Shown here piece after piece: positions 55,273-64,000 of a DNA stretch of 64,000 bases. The notes beneath the pieces are model-generated. The model saw only the letters and a program-made list of their open reading frames with translations. It searched no databases and was not told the origin of the DNA. The stretch's first letter is position 1; the number at the start of each line of letters is the position of its first letter. The DNA is from an uncultured Paracoccus sp. (GTDB lineage Bacteria > Pseudomonadota > Alphaproteobacteria > Rhodobacterales > Rhodobacteraceae), in contig NZ_CAMEFG010000003.1 in NCBI RefSeq assembly GCF_945915435.1, forward strand, positions 62,001 to 126,000, written 5' to 3'. The position numbers and the translations under genes are program-made.

Positions 55273-55914
55273 ATGATACGCCATTTCCTGATCGCCCTTT
55301 CGACCCTTGCACTGCTGGCGGGATGTTCGAATCCGATGAAGACGGGGCGCTACCTGATCGACCCGCCCGCGACGGGCGAACGTGTGCCCGACCGCCTCGG
55401 CACGGTGGAACTGCGCGAGGTATCGCTGCCCGAATATGCTTCGGGCGACGAAATCGCATGGCAGACCGGCGACGGGGCGGTGCGGCTGGATTCGCGGCGG
55501 CTGTGGGCCGACAATCCGCAGCGCGGCTTTACCATGACGCTGGCGCGGGCGATTTCCGATATTTCTGGCGCGACTGTCATCGCCGAGCCCTGGCCGCTGG
55601 CCGAACCGCCCCGCCGCAGGCTTGAGGTGCGGGTGGAGCGCGCGCTGGCGCAGGCGGGCGGGACCTATCGCCTTTCGGGGCGCTATTTCCTGTCCGAGGA
55701 CCGCGCGGGCGGGACGAACCACGCGCGCAGCTTCGACATCCAGGTGCCGCTGCCCTCGGATGACGCGGGGGTGATCGCGCAGGCCCAATCGGCGGCCATC
55801 GCCGCGCTGGCGCGCCAGATCGCGGTGCTTGGCGGGCCGGGCGCGGCGATCCGCACCAGCGCCACCCGGCCCGAGCCGCTTTTCGCGGATTCGCTGGCCT
55901 TCGACGGGTTCTGA
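55273..55914 (+). CDS. pqiC: PqiC-like lipoprotein (ABC-type transport auxiliary)
   Basis: Outer-membrane lipoprotein of 213 residues. The signal peptide MIRHFLIALSTLALLAGC has its lipobox Cys at residue 18. The rest matches the PqiC/YmbA family (YLIDPPATGERVPDRLGTVELREVSLPEYASGDEIAWQ), with the beta-strand LEVRVERALAQAGGTYRLSGRYFL. It would receive the PqiB channel at the outer membrane. It starts 4 bp after pqiB and ends the operon. Confidence 0.9.
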   Translation: MIRHFLIALSTLALLAGCSNPMKTGRYLIDPPATGERVPDRLGTVELREVSLPEYASGDEIAWQTGDGAVRLDSRRLWADNPQRGFTMTLARAISDISGATVIAEPWPLAEPPRRRLEVRVERALAQAGGTYRLSGRYFLSEDRAGGTNHARSFDIQVPLPSDDAGVIAQAQSAAIAALARQIAVLGGPGAAIRTSATRPEPLFADSLAFDGF

Positions 55915-55919
55915 GCGGC

Positions 55920-56480
55920 TCAGCCGGATTCGAAGCTGCCGAATTTCCCGGCGGCAAAGACCAGCGGATGGTCGTCCGGCCCCCCGGTCGTGACGCGCAG
56001 GACCTGCCCGATCAGCACGGAGTGATCGCCCGCCGCATGGCAGGCATAGCGCGCGCAGTCGAACCGCGCGGCGGTGCCGGGGATGACCGGCACGCCCTCG
56101 GGGGTGATGTCGGTGGCCAGCCCCTCGAACCCCGCGCCGCCACGGGTGAAGCGCAGGCAGACGTCCAGTTGCTCGACCCCCAGGATATGCGCCGACCAGC
56201 CTTGCGCCTGCGCGAAGATGTCATGCCTGCTGGACGCGCGGGCGGGGCACCACATGATCAGCGGCGGCTCCAGCGAGACGCTGGCAAAGCTGTTGACCGT
56301 CATCCCCACCGGCCCGCCCGGTCCCTGCGCGGTGATGACCGTCACCCCCGTCGCGAAACGGCCAAGCGCGTCGCGCAATTGCCGCCCCTGCGCGGTCGAG
56401 GGCTGGAAGGTGATCGCATCGGCCAGCCTGTCAAGCGTGACATCGGGCAGTTTCGGCAGGTTCGTCTTGTCGTTCGTCAT
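55920..56480 (-). CDS. flavin reductase family protein
   Basis: FMN-binding split-barrel protein of 186 residues. The flavin reductase signature is [44 protein letters not shown], followed by [13 protein letters not shown] and [13 protein letters not shown]. Such proteins reduce FMN with NAD(P)H, often for a partner monooxygenase that is not present here. It starts in a 4-bp overlap with the inositol-monophosphatase-like gene. Reading the frame further upstream runs into that gene. Confidence 0.9.
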   Translation of the reverse strand: MTNDKTNLPKLPDVTLDRLADAITFQPSTAQGRQLRDALGRFATGVTVITAQGPGGPVGMTVNSFASVSLEPPLIMWCPARASSRHDIFAQAQGWSAHILGVEQLDVCLRFTRGGAGFEGLATDITPEGVPVIPGTAARFDCARYACHAAGDHSVLIGQVLRVTTGGPDDHPLVFAAGKFGSFESG

Positions 56481-57295
56481 TGCGTTTCCGTCGTCTGGCC
56501 GGGTTGAGATTGGGGCTGACCGGCCATCCGGGCCATGATCTGCCCATGCAGCCGGGGCGGGGCGACGATCAGCCCGTCCAGCCGTGGCTGCGCCGCGTTG
56601 AAGCGCATCGCCTGACCCATGCGGTCGGTGGCCTGCGCGCCCGCGCGCTCTGCGATCAGGCTGCCCGCCGCCACGTCCCATTCCCAGGTGCTGCGCCAGG
56701 ACAGGGCGGCGTTGAAACGCCCCTCGGCCACCAGGCACAGCCGCCACGCCAGTGAGGTGCGGAACTGCCGCCGCAGCCCATCGCATCCCGTGCGCCAGTG
56801 ATCGGGGGCGAAGGTGGGCTTGCTGGCCAGCGCGGTGGCGCCGTCGAAGTCGTGTTCGCGCGCGCGGATCGGCTGGCCGTTCAGCGTGGCGGGGCCGTCC
56901 GCTTGCGCCAGATAGGTCAGGCCAAGCGCGGGCAGATGGACCGCGCCCGCCACGGCCCGTCCGCCCTCGACGATGGCGATGGACTGGGCGAAACCCTGCT
57001 GGCCGTCCAGAAAGGCGCGGGTGCCGTCGATCGGATCGACGACGAACAGCCGCCCCGGACCCAGGCGGGTGGGGCTGTCGGGGCTTTCCTCGGACAGCCA
57101 GCCGTAATCGCCGCGTGCCCCGCGCAGGGTGTCCTCGAGGTAGGCGTTGACGGCCAAGTCGGCCTCGCTGACCGGGCCAGCCGCGCCGCCCTTGTCCCAT
57201 GCGCGCGGGTCCTTGCGCCAGTAGCGCATGGCGATGCGCCCGCCCTCCTCGGCGGCGCGGGCAAGCAGTTGCAGGTCGGTTTCATGCGCCGGCAA
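56477..57295 (-). CDS. inositol monophosphatase family phosphatase (CysQ/HisN-like)
   Basis: Mg2+-dependent phosphatase of 272 residues. Metal ligands are in SEADLAVN, the Glu of [20 protein letters not shown] and [17 protein letters not shown]. Substrates in the family include inositol phosphate, histidinol phosphate and 3'-phosphoadenosine 5'-phosphate; WLSEES and [12 protein letters not shown] fit the CysQ or HisN branch. It starts within the last codons of pmbA and its own 3' end overlaps the flavin reductase gene. Confidence 0.88.
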   Translation of the reverse strand: MPAHETDLQLLARAAEEGGRIAMRYWRKDPRAWDKGGAAGPVSEADLAVNAYLEDTLRGARGDYGWLSEESPDSPTRLGPGRLFVVDPIDGTRAFLDGQQGFAQSIAIVEGGRAVAGAVHLPALGLTYLAQADGPATLNGQPIRAREHDFDGATALASKPTFAPDHWRTGCDGLRRQFRTSLAWRLCLVAEGRFNAALSWRSTWEWDVAAGSLIAERAGAQATDRMGQAMRFNAAQPRLDGLIVAPPRLHGQIMARMAGQPQSQPGQTTETQ

Positions 57296-58634
57296 GGGTC
57301 ATTCCCCGGACAAGCAGGCTTGGAACGCAGTGCCCGCGCCATTGCGGCAGGTCGTCGGCGGCGGTCAGGGACATCAGCATCTCGCGCAGGTTGCCCGCGA
57401 TGGTGCATTCGTTGACGGGATAGGCGATCTCTCCGCTCTCGACCCAGAAGCCCGCGGCGCCGCGCGAATAATCGCCTGTGTTCTGGTTCACCGACGATCC
57501 CAGCATCGATGTCACGACCAGCCCGCGCCCCATATCGCGCAGCAGATCCGCGGGCGAGGCGGTGCCGGGCGTCAGGCGGATGTTCGTGATCCCCGGCGCG
57601 GGCGGGCTGGCGGCGCCGCGCATCGCGCTGGCGGTCGAGGTCATCCCCAGCTTGCGCGCGGTGGTCAGGTCCAGCGTCCAGCCCGTCAGCACGCCGTCGG
57701 CCACGATGTCGCGCCGGACTGTGGGCAGCCCCTCGCCGTCGAAGGGGCGCGAGCCGGGCATCCGCCGCAGCAACGGGTTTTCGTGCAGGTCCAGCCCCCT
57801 GGGCAGCACCTGCTGGCCAAGCGCGTCGCGCAGCCAACTGTTGCCCCGCGCGATGGCGGTGCCGTTGACGGCGGCCAGCAAATGGCCGATCAGCCCCGCC
57901 GCCACGCGCTGATCGTAGAGGATCGGAAAGCTGCCGGTGGGCGGTTTGCGCGCGCCCGCGCGGGCTGCGGTGCGGCTACCCGCCTCGCGCCCGATCTGGG
58001 CGGGGTCGGGCAGGTCGCTGCGGAAGACGCGCGATTCCGAGGCCCAGTCACGTTCCATCCCCAGCCCCTCGCCGGTGATGGCGATGGTCGAAATCGCATG
58101 GCTGCTGCGCCGCAGCCCCCCCGAGAAACCGTTCGAGCTGCGCAACCACATGCGGCGTTCGGCGTGGCTGGCGCTTGCGGCCTCGACGCGCGAGATGCCT
58201 GCGACCGACAGCGCCCCCGCTTCGGCCGCCAGCGCCATGTCGCGCAATTCGTCGGGCGAGGGTGGGGCCGCATCGTCGAACAGTTCCAGCCGCCCGGCAT
58301 CGGTATCCCGCGCAAGCTGATCGGGTTCGGCAAGGCCGAGATCGTCGTCCACAGGCGCCTCGCGCGCCATCGCGACGGCACGGGCGGCCATTTCCGCAAG
58401 GGTCCGGTCCGACTGGTCCGAGGCCGAGACGCAGGCCTGCCGCCCCCCGATCAACACGCGCAGCCCGATATCCACGCCATCCGCGCGCTCGGCATGTTCC
58501 AACTGCCCGGCGCGCACGTCGATCGAGACCGCCGCGCCCGAGACGGCCAGCGCATCGGCTTGATCCGCGCCCGCGCGCAGCGCCTGATCCAGAAGTTTCC
58601 CCGTCAGTTCCCGCAGGGTTTCAGCGCCGTTCAT
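57282..58634 (-). CDS. pmbA: TldD/PmbA family metalloprotease
   Basis: PmbA (TldE)-type subunit of 450 residues. In E. coli TldD and PmbA form a protease that matures microcin B17 and degrades labile proteins; PmbA lacks the zinc HEXXH site, and no such motif is seen here. Family stretches are ADGVDIGLRVLIGGRQACVSASD, SFPILYDQRVAAGLIGHLLAAVNG and GLVVTSMLGSSVNQNTGDYSRGAAGFWVESGEIAYPVNE. The ATG at 58634 has GAGG five bases upstream. tldD is not adjacent. Confidence 0.93.
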   Translation of the reverse strand: MNGAETLRELTGKLLDQALRAGADQADALAVSGAAVSIDVRAGQLEHAERADGVDIGLRVLIGGRQACVSASDQSDRTLAEMAARAVAMAREAPVDDDLGLAEPDQLARDTDAGRLELFDDAAPPSPDELRDMALAAEAGALSVAGISRVEAASASHAERRMWLRSSNGFSGGLRRSSHAISTIAITGEGLGMERDWASESRVFRSDLPDPAQIGREAGSRTAARAGARKPPTGSFPILYDQRVAAGLIGHLLAAVNGTAIARGNSWLRDALGQQVLPRGLDLHENPLLRRMPGSRPFDGEGLPTVRRDIVADGVLTGWTLDLTTARKLGMTSTASAMRGAASPPAPGITNIRLTPGTASPADLLRDMGRGLVVTSMLGSSVNQNTGDYSRGAAGFWVESGEIAYPVNECTIAGNLREMLMSLTAADDLPQWRGHCVPSLLVRGMTLAGA

Positions 58635-58648
58635 CATCACCTCATACG

Positions 58649-58676
58649 AAAAGGGGCCGGGACGAAGCCCGGCCCC
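58649..58676 (-). terminator. terminator after the DUF2125 gene
   Basis: On the minus strand GGGGCCGGG-CTTCGT-CCCGGCCCC is a perfect 9-bp stem followed by TTTT. It lies 33 bp after the DUF2125 stop codon and 15 bp before pmbA, so pmbA needs its own promoter or read-through. Confidence 0.88.
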
Positions 58677-58709
58677 TGTCATCGGACCTTGACTGTCTGG
58701 TCGGCAGTC

Positions 58710-60248
58710 TTACTGCACCTGCTGGCCGTTCGCAAAGACGGAACCGTCCTCACGCATCTCGATTTCCGTGGTGCGGGTGCCGGGGTTGGACGGATCCTCG
58801 CGGCCGAAGGCGCCGATCATGGCGTTGGCGGCCATCACCTGCTCGGGCGGCAGCAGGCCCATCTGGGCCAGTTTCTGCACCAGTTCGGCAACGCCCGAAT
58901 AACGCAGGTTCAGGTTGCCGACGGGCTGGTCCATGTCGAATTCCTCGGAAGGACGCAGATCGCCGCTGGCCTCGACATTGGCGCCGACGGCCTTGATGGC
59001 AAGCTGGTTCAGCGTCAGTTCGATCAGGTCGAAGGGCTGGTCGTCGATGCCCTGATTCAGCTCGCCCGGCGTGGCGTTTTCGGTCGCGGCGGCCATCGCA
59101 TCCGGGTCCATCATGTCGAACTTGACGCGGGTCTGGCCGGTTACGTCGATGTCGATATTGGCCGGGTCGCGGTCAAGCTGGCGGGTCGGGTCGAACAGGT
59201 CCCAGATCGGATCGCCAAGCGTCAGGCCGGTCAGCGAATAGGCCAGCTTGAAGGGCTGCGCGTCCTCGGATTTCGAGACCGGCATTTGCAGGTCGAAGGT
59301 GCTGGATTCGATCGCGTAGGTGATCGGGAAGGGCACGGGCATCATTGCCATCTCGAAGCCGACATTGCCGCTGTTGACCTGATAGACCAGGCCGTCGCGC
59401 GACATTTCGAAGTTCAGGTCCGACGGGCCGGTCTGGACGGTGCCGCTGCCCTGCTGGGGCTGCTCGCCTTCCGGGGCGGCGTTGAACTCGAAGCTGGCCT
59501 CGACCTCGCCGATATTGGCCACGCCCTTGATCTCAAGCCCCGCGTTCAGCGCGGCGCCGATGTTTTCGTTCGTGTTGGTGCCCGCGGGCGCGCCGCCCAT
59601 CTGCCCTTCCGAACTGAGCGCGCCGATGGTGCCGTTGGCCTTGACCGTCAGGTCGGGCGTTTCGACATCGACGTCGAAGCTGGCGCCCTCGGTCGCGTGG
59701 GTGAAGGACCAGCGCGGCGTGTCGCCGCCGGTCGCCTGCACGCTGCCGGTGGAGTTGGTCAGCGCGATCTCGATCGGCAGGTCGATGGTTTCCTCGCCGG
59801 TCTGCAACTGCTGGACCTGCACCGTCATCTGCGGATAGGTGTAGCTGTGCGTCATGTCGTCGGCATCGCCCGAAGTCACGACCTCGTGATCGGGATAGAG
59901 CAGCCGCATGGTCAGGGCGTATTCCTCGCCATCCGGGTTGGTGCCGCGGAATTCCAGGTCCTGCTCGGGCGTCTGGGTCAGGCGCACGCCGCCGTCGCCG
60001 GTTTCCTGCAAGATGATTTCGGGAACGGTGAAGTTGAGCGCGCCGCTTTCGTCCCCGGTGGTGAAGGCAACATCCTTCAGCGTCAGGGTCGCACCGGCCT
60101 GTTCGCGGCTGCCTTCGGTGATTTCGTAGCCCGAGGCCTCGAAATATTGCAGCCAGTTTTGCCATGCCTCTTCCGGTGTGATATCCGCAAGGGCGGGAAC
60201 GGAAAAGGCCATCAACGCAAGTGCCGAGCTTGTCAGTCGAAGGGACAT
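58710..60248 (-). CDS. DUF2125 periplasmic protein
   Basis: Exported protein of 512 residues with a cleavable signal (MSLRLTSSALALMAFSVPALA). The mature part is acidic and rich in beta-strand patterns (LTLKDVAFTTGD, MTVQVQQLQTGEETIDLPIEIAL, LTVKANGTIGALSS, VSKSEDAQPFKLAYSLTGLTL). It matches the Rhodobacteraceae DUF2125 family, whose function is unknown; long lipid-transfer-like beta grooves look similar, but that is only a thought. It ends at a strong terminator and is divergent from the crotonase-like gene. Confidence 0.85.
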   Translation of the reverse strand: MSLRLTSSALALMAFSVPALADITPEEAWQNWLQYFEASGYEITEGSREQAGATLTLKDVAFTTGDESGALNFTVPEIILQETGDGGVRLTQTPEQDLEFRGTNPDGEEYALTMRLLYPDHEVVTSGDADDMTHSYTYPQMTVQVQQLQTGEETIDLPIEIALTNSTGSVQATGGDTPRWSFTHATEGASFDVDVETPDLTVKANGTIGALSSEGQMGGAPAGTNTNENIGAALNAGLEIKGVANIGEVEASFEFNAAPEGEQPQQGSGTVQTGPSDLNFEMSRDGLVYQVNSGNVGFEMAMMPVPFPITYAIESSTFDLQMPVSKSEDAQPFKLAYSLTGLTLGDPIWDLFDPTRQLDRDPANIDIDVTGQTRVKFDMMDPDAMAAATENATPGELNQGIDDQPFDLIELTLNQLAIKAVGANVEASGDLRPSEEFDMDQPVGNLNLRYSGVAELVQKLAQMGLLPPEQVMAANAMIGAFGREDPSNPGTRTTEIEMREDGSVFANGQQVQ

Positions 60249-60328
60249 GGATTTTACCTTTCAGGATCGCAAGCGAGAATTTATGCCGGTTGTGCCACAG
60301 CGAACCTGGCAGTCCAAGGAGTGTTCCC

Positions 60329-60961
60329 ATGTTTTTTCATACAATTGAGCAGGGTTTGGCCACTCTGACCCTTTCGCGCCCCAATAAGGCGAATGCGCTG
60401 ACCGAAACTATGCTGGCGGCTGTGGCCGATGCGGTCGAGGAAGCCGCCGCCACCGACCTGCGCGCCCTGATCCTGACGGGCGAGGGGCGGGTCTTTTCCG
60501 CCGGCGCCGATCTGGACGAGGTTGCGCGGGGCCTGGCCCTGTCGCCGCAATGGGCGCGGCTGTCGGGGCTGATCGCGGGGCTGCCCTGCCTGACGATCGC
60601 GGCGCTGAACGGGACGGTCGCGGGTGGCGCGCATGGGATGGTGCTTGCCTGCGACATCCGCATCGCCGTGCCGCAGGCGCGTTTCTTCTATCCGGTGATG
60701 CGGCTCGGCTATCTGCCGCCTTCGGGCGATGCGGGCCGGATGGCCGCGCTGATCGGGCCTGCGCGGACGCGGATGATCCTGATGGCCGGGCAGAAGATCC
60801 CGGCCGAACAGGCGTTGCAATGGGGGCTGATCGACGAGATCGCGCCCCCCGATGGCCTGATGGCCCGCGCGCGCGAACTGGCGGCCGACGCGCTGGCCGC
60901 CGATCCCGCCCATGTCGCCGCGATCAAGGCGCAGACGACCGGGGGGCAGGCGGCGGGCTGA
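60329..60961 (+). CDS. crotonase-fold protein lacking the catalytic glutamates
   Basis: Enoyl-CoA hydratase/isomerase superfamily member of 210 residues, short for the family (about 255). The oxyanion-hole segment is RVFSAGADLDEVA. Where true hydratases have GGGCEL and QPEI, this protein has GGAHGM and YPVM, so both catalytic acids are replaced. The C-terminal trimerisation helix is also short. It probably binds an acyl-CoA but does not hydrate; isomerase, hydrolase or non-enzymatic roles are possible. GGAG lies about 10 nt upstream of the ATG. Confidence 0.82.
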   Translation: MFFHTIEQGLATLTLSRPNKANALTETMLAAVADAVEEAAATDLRALILTGEGRVFSAGADLDEVARGLALSPQWARLSGLIAGLPCLTIAALNGTVAGGAHGMVLACDIRIAVPQARFFYPVMRLGYLPPSGDAGRMAALIGPARTRMILMAGQKIPAEQALQWGLIDEIAPPDGLMARARELAADALAADPAHVAAIKAQTTGGQAAG

Positions 60962-60970
60962 GGTCTTCGT

Positions 60971-61312
60971 TCAGGCGTAGGCCGATTGCTTGCCGAAATG
61001 CGTGCAAAGCAGGTAATAGACGACGGGCCGGTATTTGTTGCGGTTCGAGGTGCCGTAGCGTGTGATCACATCCTCGATCGCGGCCATCAGTTCCGGTCCG
61101 TCGGGCAGGCCCAGCTTTTTCACCAGATAGCTGTCCTTGACCCGCTCAAGCTCGGACTTGTCCGATCCGGCGACGGTCTCGCCGTCGGCGTTGTAGATGC
61201 TTGGTCCGCAGCCGATGGTGACCTTGGTCAACAGGTCCATGTCCGGCTCGATCCCCAGCTTGTCGCGCAGGTCCGCCGCATATTTCGCGATCAAATCGTC
61301 ACGTTTACTCAT
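60971..61312 (-). CDS. DUF2853 protein
   Basis: Small soluble protein of 113 residues (MSKRDDLIAKYAADLRDKLGIEPD, then RNKYRPVVYYLLCTHFGKQSAYA at the end) matching DUF2853, a family of all-helical proteins without known function. It is tail to tail with the crotonase-like gene and downstream of ahcY on the same strand; a hairpin lies in the gap. Confidence 0.88.
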   Translation of the reverse strand: MSKRDDLIAKYAADLRDKLGIEPDMDLLTKVTIGCGPSIYNADGETVAGSDKSELERVKDSYLVKKLGLPDGPELMAAIEDVITRYGTSNRNKYRPVVYYLLCTHFGKQSAYA

Positions 61313-61378
61313 TTCTCACTATCCCTTGCCAACAAGAACCCCGAAGCAGCTATCGGGGACAAGGGAAGGATGGTCGCC

Positions 61379-61412
61379 TGCGCCCCGAAAATCAACATCT
61401 TGATGGGGCGCA
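61379..61412 (-). terminator. hairpin between ahcY and the DUF2853 gene
   Basis: TGCGCCCC pairs with GGGGCGCA, with an inner ATCAA/TTGAT stem in the loop. It lies 15 bp after the ahcY stop codon. There is no T-run, so it could be a processing or stability element instead of a terminator. Confidence 0.45.
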
Positions 61413-61426
61413 CGGCGTTCCGGCGC

Positions 61427-62818
61427 CTAGTAGCGGTAATGGTCGGACTTGAAGGGGCCTTCGGGCGTCACCCCGATATAGTCGGCCTGTTCGCGCGACA
61501 GTTGCGTCAGCTTGACCCCGATCCGGTCCAGATGCAGCCGCGCGACCTTTTCGTCCAGGTGCTTGGGCAGGATATAGACGCCGGGCTGGTAGTCGTCGCC
61601 CTTGGTCCACAGCTCGATCTGGGCCAGCACCTGGTTGGTGAAGCTGGCCGACATGACGAAGCTGGGGTGACCCGTCGCATTGCCCAGGTTCAGCAGGCGG
61701 CCTTGGCTCAGCAGGATGATGCGGTTGCCCGAGGGCATCTCGATCATGTCCACCTGGTCCTTGATATTGGTCCATTTGTGGTTCTTGAGGCTGGCGACCT
61801 GAATTTCATTGTCGAAATGGCCGATATTGCCGACGATGGCCATGTCCTTCATCTCGCGCATATGCTCGATGCGGATCACGTCGCGGTTGCCGGTGGTGGT
61901 GACGAAGATGTCGGCGCTTGCCACGACATCCTCCAGCAGCACGACCTCGAACCCGTCCATCGCGGCTTGCAGGGCGCAGATCGGATCGACCTCGGTCACC
62001 TTGACCCGCGCACCCGCGCCTTGCAGCGATGCCGCGCTGCCCTTGCCCACGTCGCCGTAACCGCAGACCACGGCGACCTTGCCCGCCATCATCACGTCGG
62101 TCGCGCGGCGGATGCCGTCCACCAGCGATTCCTTGCAGCCGTATTTGTTGTCGAATTTCGATTTCGTCACAGAGTCGTTCACGTTGATCGCGGGGAAGGG
62201 CAGCAGGCCGCGCTTGTGCAGGTCGTAAAGGCGATGGACGCCGGTCGTGGTTTCCTCGCTGACCCCGCGGATGGCGTCGCGCTGGCGGGCGAACCAGCCC
62301 GGCGTCTCGGCGATGCGCTTGCGGATCTGCGAAAACAGCGCCTCTTCCTCTTCGCTGGTGGGGGCGGCGATCAGGTCGGTCTCGCCCGCCTCGACCCGTG
62401 CGCCCAGCAGGACATACATGGTCGCGTCGCCGCCGTCGTCCAGGATCATGTTGGCCGTGCCATCCGCGAACCGGAAGATGCGGTCGGTATAGGACCAGTA
62501 TTCTTCCAGCGTTTCGCCCTTGATGGCAAAGACCGGCACGCCGGTTGCCGCGATGGCCGCCGCCGCGTGGTCCTGCGTCGAATAGATGTTGCACGACGCC
62601 CAACGCACATCCGCGCCAAGGGCGGTCAGCGTTTCGATCAGCACGGCGGTTTGGATGGTCATGTGCAGGCTGCCCGCGATCCGCGCGCCCTTCAAGGGCT
62701 GCGCCTCGCCATATTCCGCGCGCAGGGCCATCAGGCCGGGCATCTCGGTCTCGGCGATGTCCAGCTCCTTGCGGCCGAAATCGGCCAGCGAAATGTCGCG
62801 GATGATATGGTCGGTCAT
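61427..62818 (-). CDS. ahcY: adenosylhomocysteinase
   Basis: NAD+-dependent SAH hydrolase of 463 residues that splits S-adenosylhomocysteine into adenosine and homocysteine. Signatures are [38 protein letters not shown], the NAD+ fold [18 protein letters not shown] and [15 protein letters not shown], with the conserved C-terminal KSDHYRY. The ATG at 62818 gives [19 protein letters not shown]. No SAH riboswitch was recognised in the 185-bp gap upstream. Confidence 0.97.
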   Translation of the reverse strand: MTDHIIRDISLADFGRKELDIAETEMPGLMALRAEYGEAQPLKGARIAGSLHMTIQTAVLIETLTALGADVRWASCNIYSTQDHAAAAIAATGVPVFAIKGETLEEYWSYTDRIFRFADGTANMILDDGGDATMYVLLGARVEAGETDLIAAPTSEEEEALFSQIRKRIAETPGWFARQRDAIRGVSEETTTGVHRLYDLHKRGLLPFPAINVNDSVTKSKFDNKYGCKESLVDGIRRATDVMMAGKVAVVCGYGDVGKGSAASLQGAGARVKVTEVDPICALQAAMDGFEVVLLEDVVASADIFVTTTGNRDVIRIEHMREMKDMAIVGNIGHFDNEIQVASLKNHKWTNIKDQVDMIEMPSGNRIILLSQGRLLNLGNATGHPSFVMSASFTNQVLAQIELWTKGDDYQPGVYILPKHLDEKVARLHLDRIGVKLTQLSREQADYIGVTPEGPFKSDHYRY

Positions 62819-63003
62819 GGTCGGCCCCTGCTGATGAATCCGGCGCGGGCCTAGCATTCGCCGCCCGGCATTACAATCGGCGCCAACCTTGTCGCATCAG
62901 GGTAACGAATTCGCAAAAATTCACCTATACGCAGAACTCGGGTTGGAAAATGCGCGTTGGTGCCGCAAGGTTCACGCAAAAGAGATTGGGCGCAAGGCGG
63001 GCG

Positions 63004-64000
63004 ATGAAACAGGCAATCAATGCAGGCGCGGCGGGTATCCTGCTGATCGGGACGGGAATTTCGGCGGCGCTCGCGCAATCGGGATCCTTGTCGCCCGTAT
63101 CCTCACCCTTCGGGGGCTGGTTCGGAGGAGAGGCCGAATCCCCCGTCGAGCTTGATTTCCAGATCGCCGGCGACGACGATTCCCTTGAAGGCCGGCTGCG
63201 CGGCGCATCCCTGATCGCGGGCGCGCGCGACGAGGGGCGCATCACCGGGCAGGACATTCTGGCCGCCGCGCGGGGCGATTATGCGCGTATCCTGGGCACG
63301 CTTTACGACGCGGGATATTACGACGCCGAGATCAACATCACGCTGGACGGGGTCGAGGCGGCGCAGATCGCCACGCTGGACGCCCCGCCCGTGATCCGGC
63401 GCGTGCTGGTCCAGGTCCAGCCGGGCACGCGGTTCCGCTTTGCCCGCGCCGATATCGCGCCGGTCGCGCCGGGCAGCGACATCCCCTCGGGCTACAGGGT
63501 GGGCGAAACCGGCGGGACGGGGGTGATCCGCGACGCCGCGCAGGCGGGTGTCGATGGCTGGCGCGAGGTGGGCCATGCCAAGGCCGACGTGGCCGCCTCG
63601 GACATCGTGGCCGATCACCGCAACCACAGCATCGACAGCCGCGTCGTGCTGGCCCCCGGTCCGGCGTTGCGTTTCGGCCGGATGCATGTGCGCGGCAACG
63701 AACGCCTGAGCGAGCGCCGCCTGCGCAAGATCGCCGGTTTCCCCGAGGGCGAGCGGTTCGACCCCGAAAAGATCGAGGATATCCGCAAGCGCCTGCGCCG
63801 CAGCGGCGTCTTTTCCGCCATCACCATCACCGAGGCCGACGAGGTCGGTCCCGGCAACACGCTGGACCTTGACCTGCTGGTGATGGAGCAGGCGCCGCGC
63901 CGCATCGGGGGCGGGTTCGAACTGTCAAGCTCGGACGGGCTGGCCGTGACCGGCTACTGGATGCACCGCAACCTGCTGGGCGGGGGTGAGCGGCTGCGGG
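63004..64000 (+). CDS. tamA: TamA/BamA-family outer membrane assembly protein (3' end outside window)
   Basis: About 332 codons of a TamA-like Omp85 protein. A signal peptide (AGAAGILLIGTGISAALA) is followed by POTRA-type repeats: LRGASLIAGARDEGRITGQDILAAARGDYARILGTLYDAGYYDAEINITLDG, then LRFGRMHVRGNERLSERRLRKIAGFPEGERFDPEKIEDIRKRLRRSGVFSAITI. The barrel begins near the window edge (GGGFELSSSDGLAVTGYW). It would act with TamB in outer-membrane protein or lipid transport. It is divergent from ahcY. Confidence 0.88.
   Translation, partial: MKQAINAGAAGILLIGTGISAALAQSGSLSPVSSPFGGWFGGEAESPVELDFQIAGDDDSLEGRLRGASLIAGARDEGRITGQDILAAARGDYARILGTLYDAGYYDAEINITLDGVEAAQIATLDAPPVIRRVLVQVQPGTRFRFARADIAPVAPGSDIPSGYRVGETGGTGVIRDAAQAGVDGWREVGHAKADVAASDIVADHRNHSIDSRVVLAPGPALRFGRMHVRGNERLSERRLRKIAGFPEGERFDPEKIEDIRKRLRRSGVFSAITITEADEVGPGNTLDLDLLVMEQAPRRIGGGFELSSSDGLAVTGYWMHRNLLGGGERLR

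Noticed and set aside
57228..60368. A 1046-codon open frame running against three genes
   Set aside because: It covers the antisense of the phosphatase, pmbA and DUF2125 genes, which have clear family motifs, a signal peptide and a terminator. The long frame has none.
62819..63003. SAH or SAM riboswitch upstream of ahcY
   Set aside because: The 185-bp divergent gap shows no arrangement of stems that I recognise as a known riboswitch.

Overview
The window is high-GC chromosomal DNA, mostly core genome, from an alphaproteobacterium of the Rhodobacteraceae, most like Paracoccus. The indicators are an ATP-synthase zeta inhibitor (DUF1476), a short HprK next to rapZ, EIIA and HPr, the histidine phosphotransferase ChpT in a flagellar cluster, DUF2125, DUF2852 and DUF2853 proteins, the rpsT-dnaA-dnaN-recF order, and an NAD-dependent FdsGBACD formate dehydrogenase. 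No tRNA, rRNA, CRISPR array, prophage or intact insertion sequence was found.

Layout. 1-5.8 kb (minus strand): fatty-acid beta-oxidation genes (partial FadB-type enzyme, thiolase, acyl-CoA dehydrogenase) with two MerR regulators and a candidate palindromic operator. 5.8-8.5 kb (plus): two overlapping hotdog thioesterases and a MATE exporter; an unusual 23-24-bp minisatellite lies upstream of the first thioesterase and again inside its 3' end. 8.5-10 kb: zeta subunit, purC, purS. 10-16.9 kb (plus): LysR regulator and the overlapping fdsGBACD operon. 17-19.3 kb: rnr, convergent with pckA. 21-23.3 kb (plus): hprK-rapZ-EIIA-ptsH, a regulatory phosphotransfer set, divergent from pckA. 23.3-28.5 kb: TetR regulator, a perfect palindrome and a DUF2852 gene; then gshA, a GNAT enzyme and dapE on the minus strand. 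28.8-35.4 kb: META lipoprotein, then recO, recF, dnaN, dnaA, rpsT and an enoyl-CoA hydratase on the minus strand. 35.5-41.4 kb: mutM, ubiE-ubiB, a YmdB-like phosphodiesterase and an SLC13 transporter. 41.4-45.1 kb: a gene-free stretch, an IS5-type transposase pseudogene and the olsB-olsA ornithine-lipid operon. 45.1-51.7 kb: chpT, then flgI-flgL-flgK-flgE-motB on the minus strand, with CtrA-like sites before flgE and motB. 51.8-55.9 kb (plus): a Pqi/MCE envelope lipid-transport operon with PqiA split in two. 55.9-64 kb: flavin reductase, inositol-monophosphatase-like enzyme, PmbA, DUF2125, a crotonase-fold protein without the catalytic glutamates, DUF2853, ahcY, and the start of tamA.

How the genes work together. 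The beta-oxidation genes appear to form a regulon under a LiuR-like MerR. The fds genes encode a molybdenum formate:NAD+ oxidoreductase with its maturation factor. HprK, EIIA and HPr sit opposite gluconeogenic pckA and probably link carbon state to transcription. ChpT plus CtrA-like sites suggests CtrA control of the flagellar genes. I found no clearly new multi-gene system. The most unusual observations are the minisatellite shared by a gene tail and the spacer before that gene, the recurrent intergenic motif near terminators, the TetR-side palindrome and the non-catalytic crotonase.
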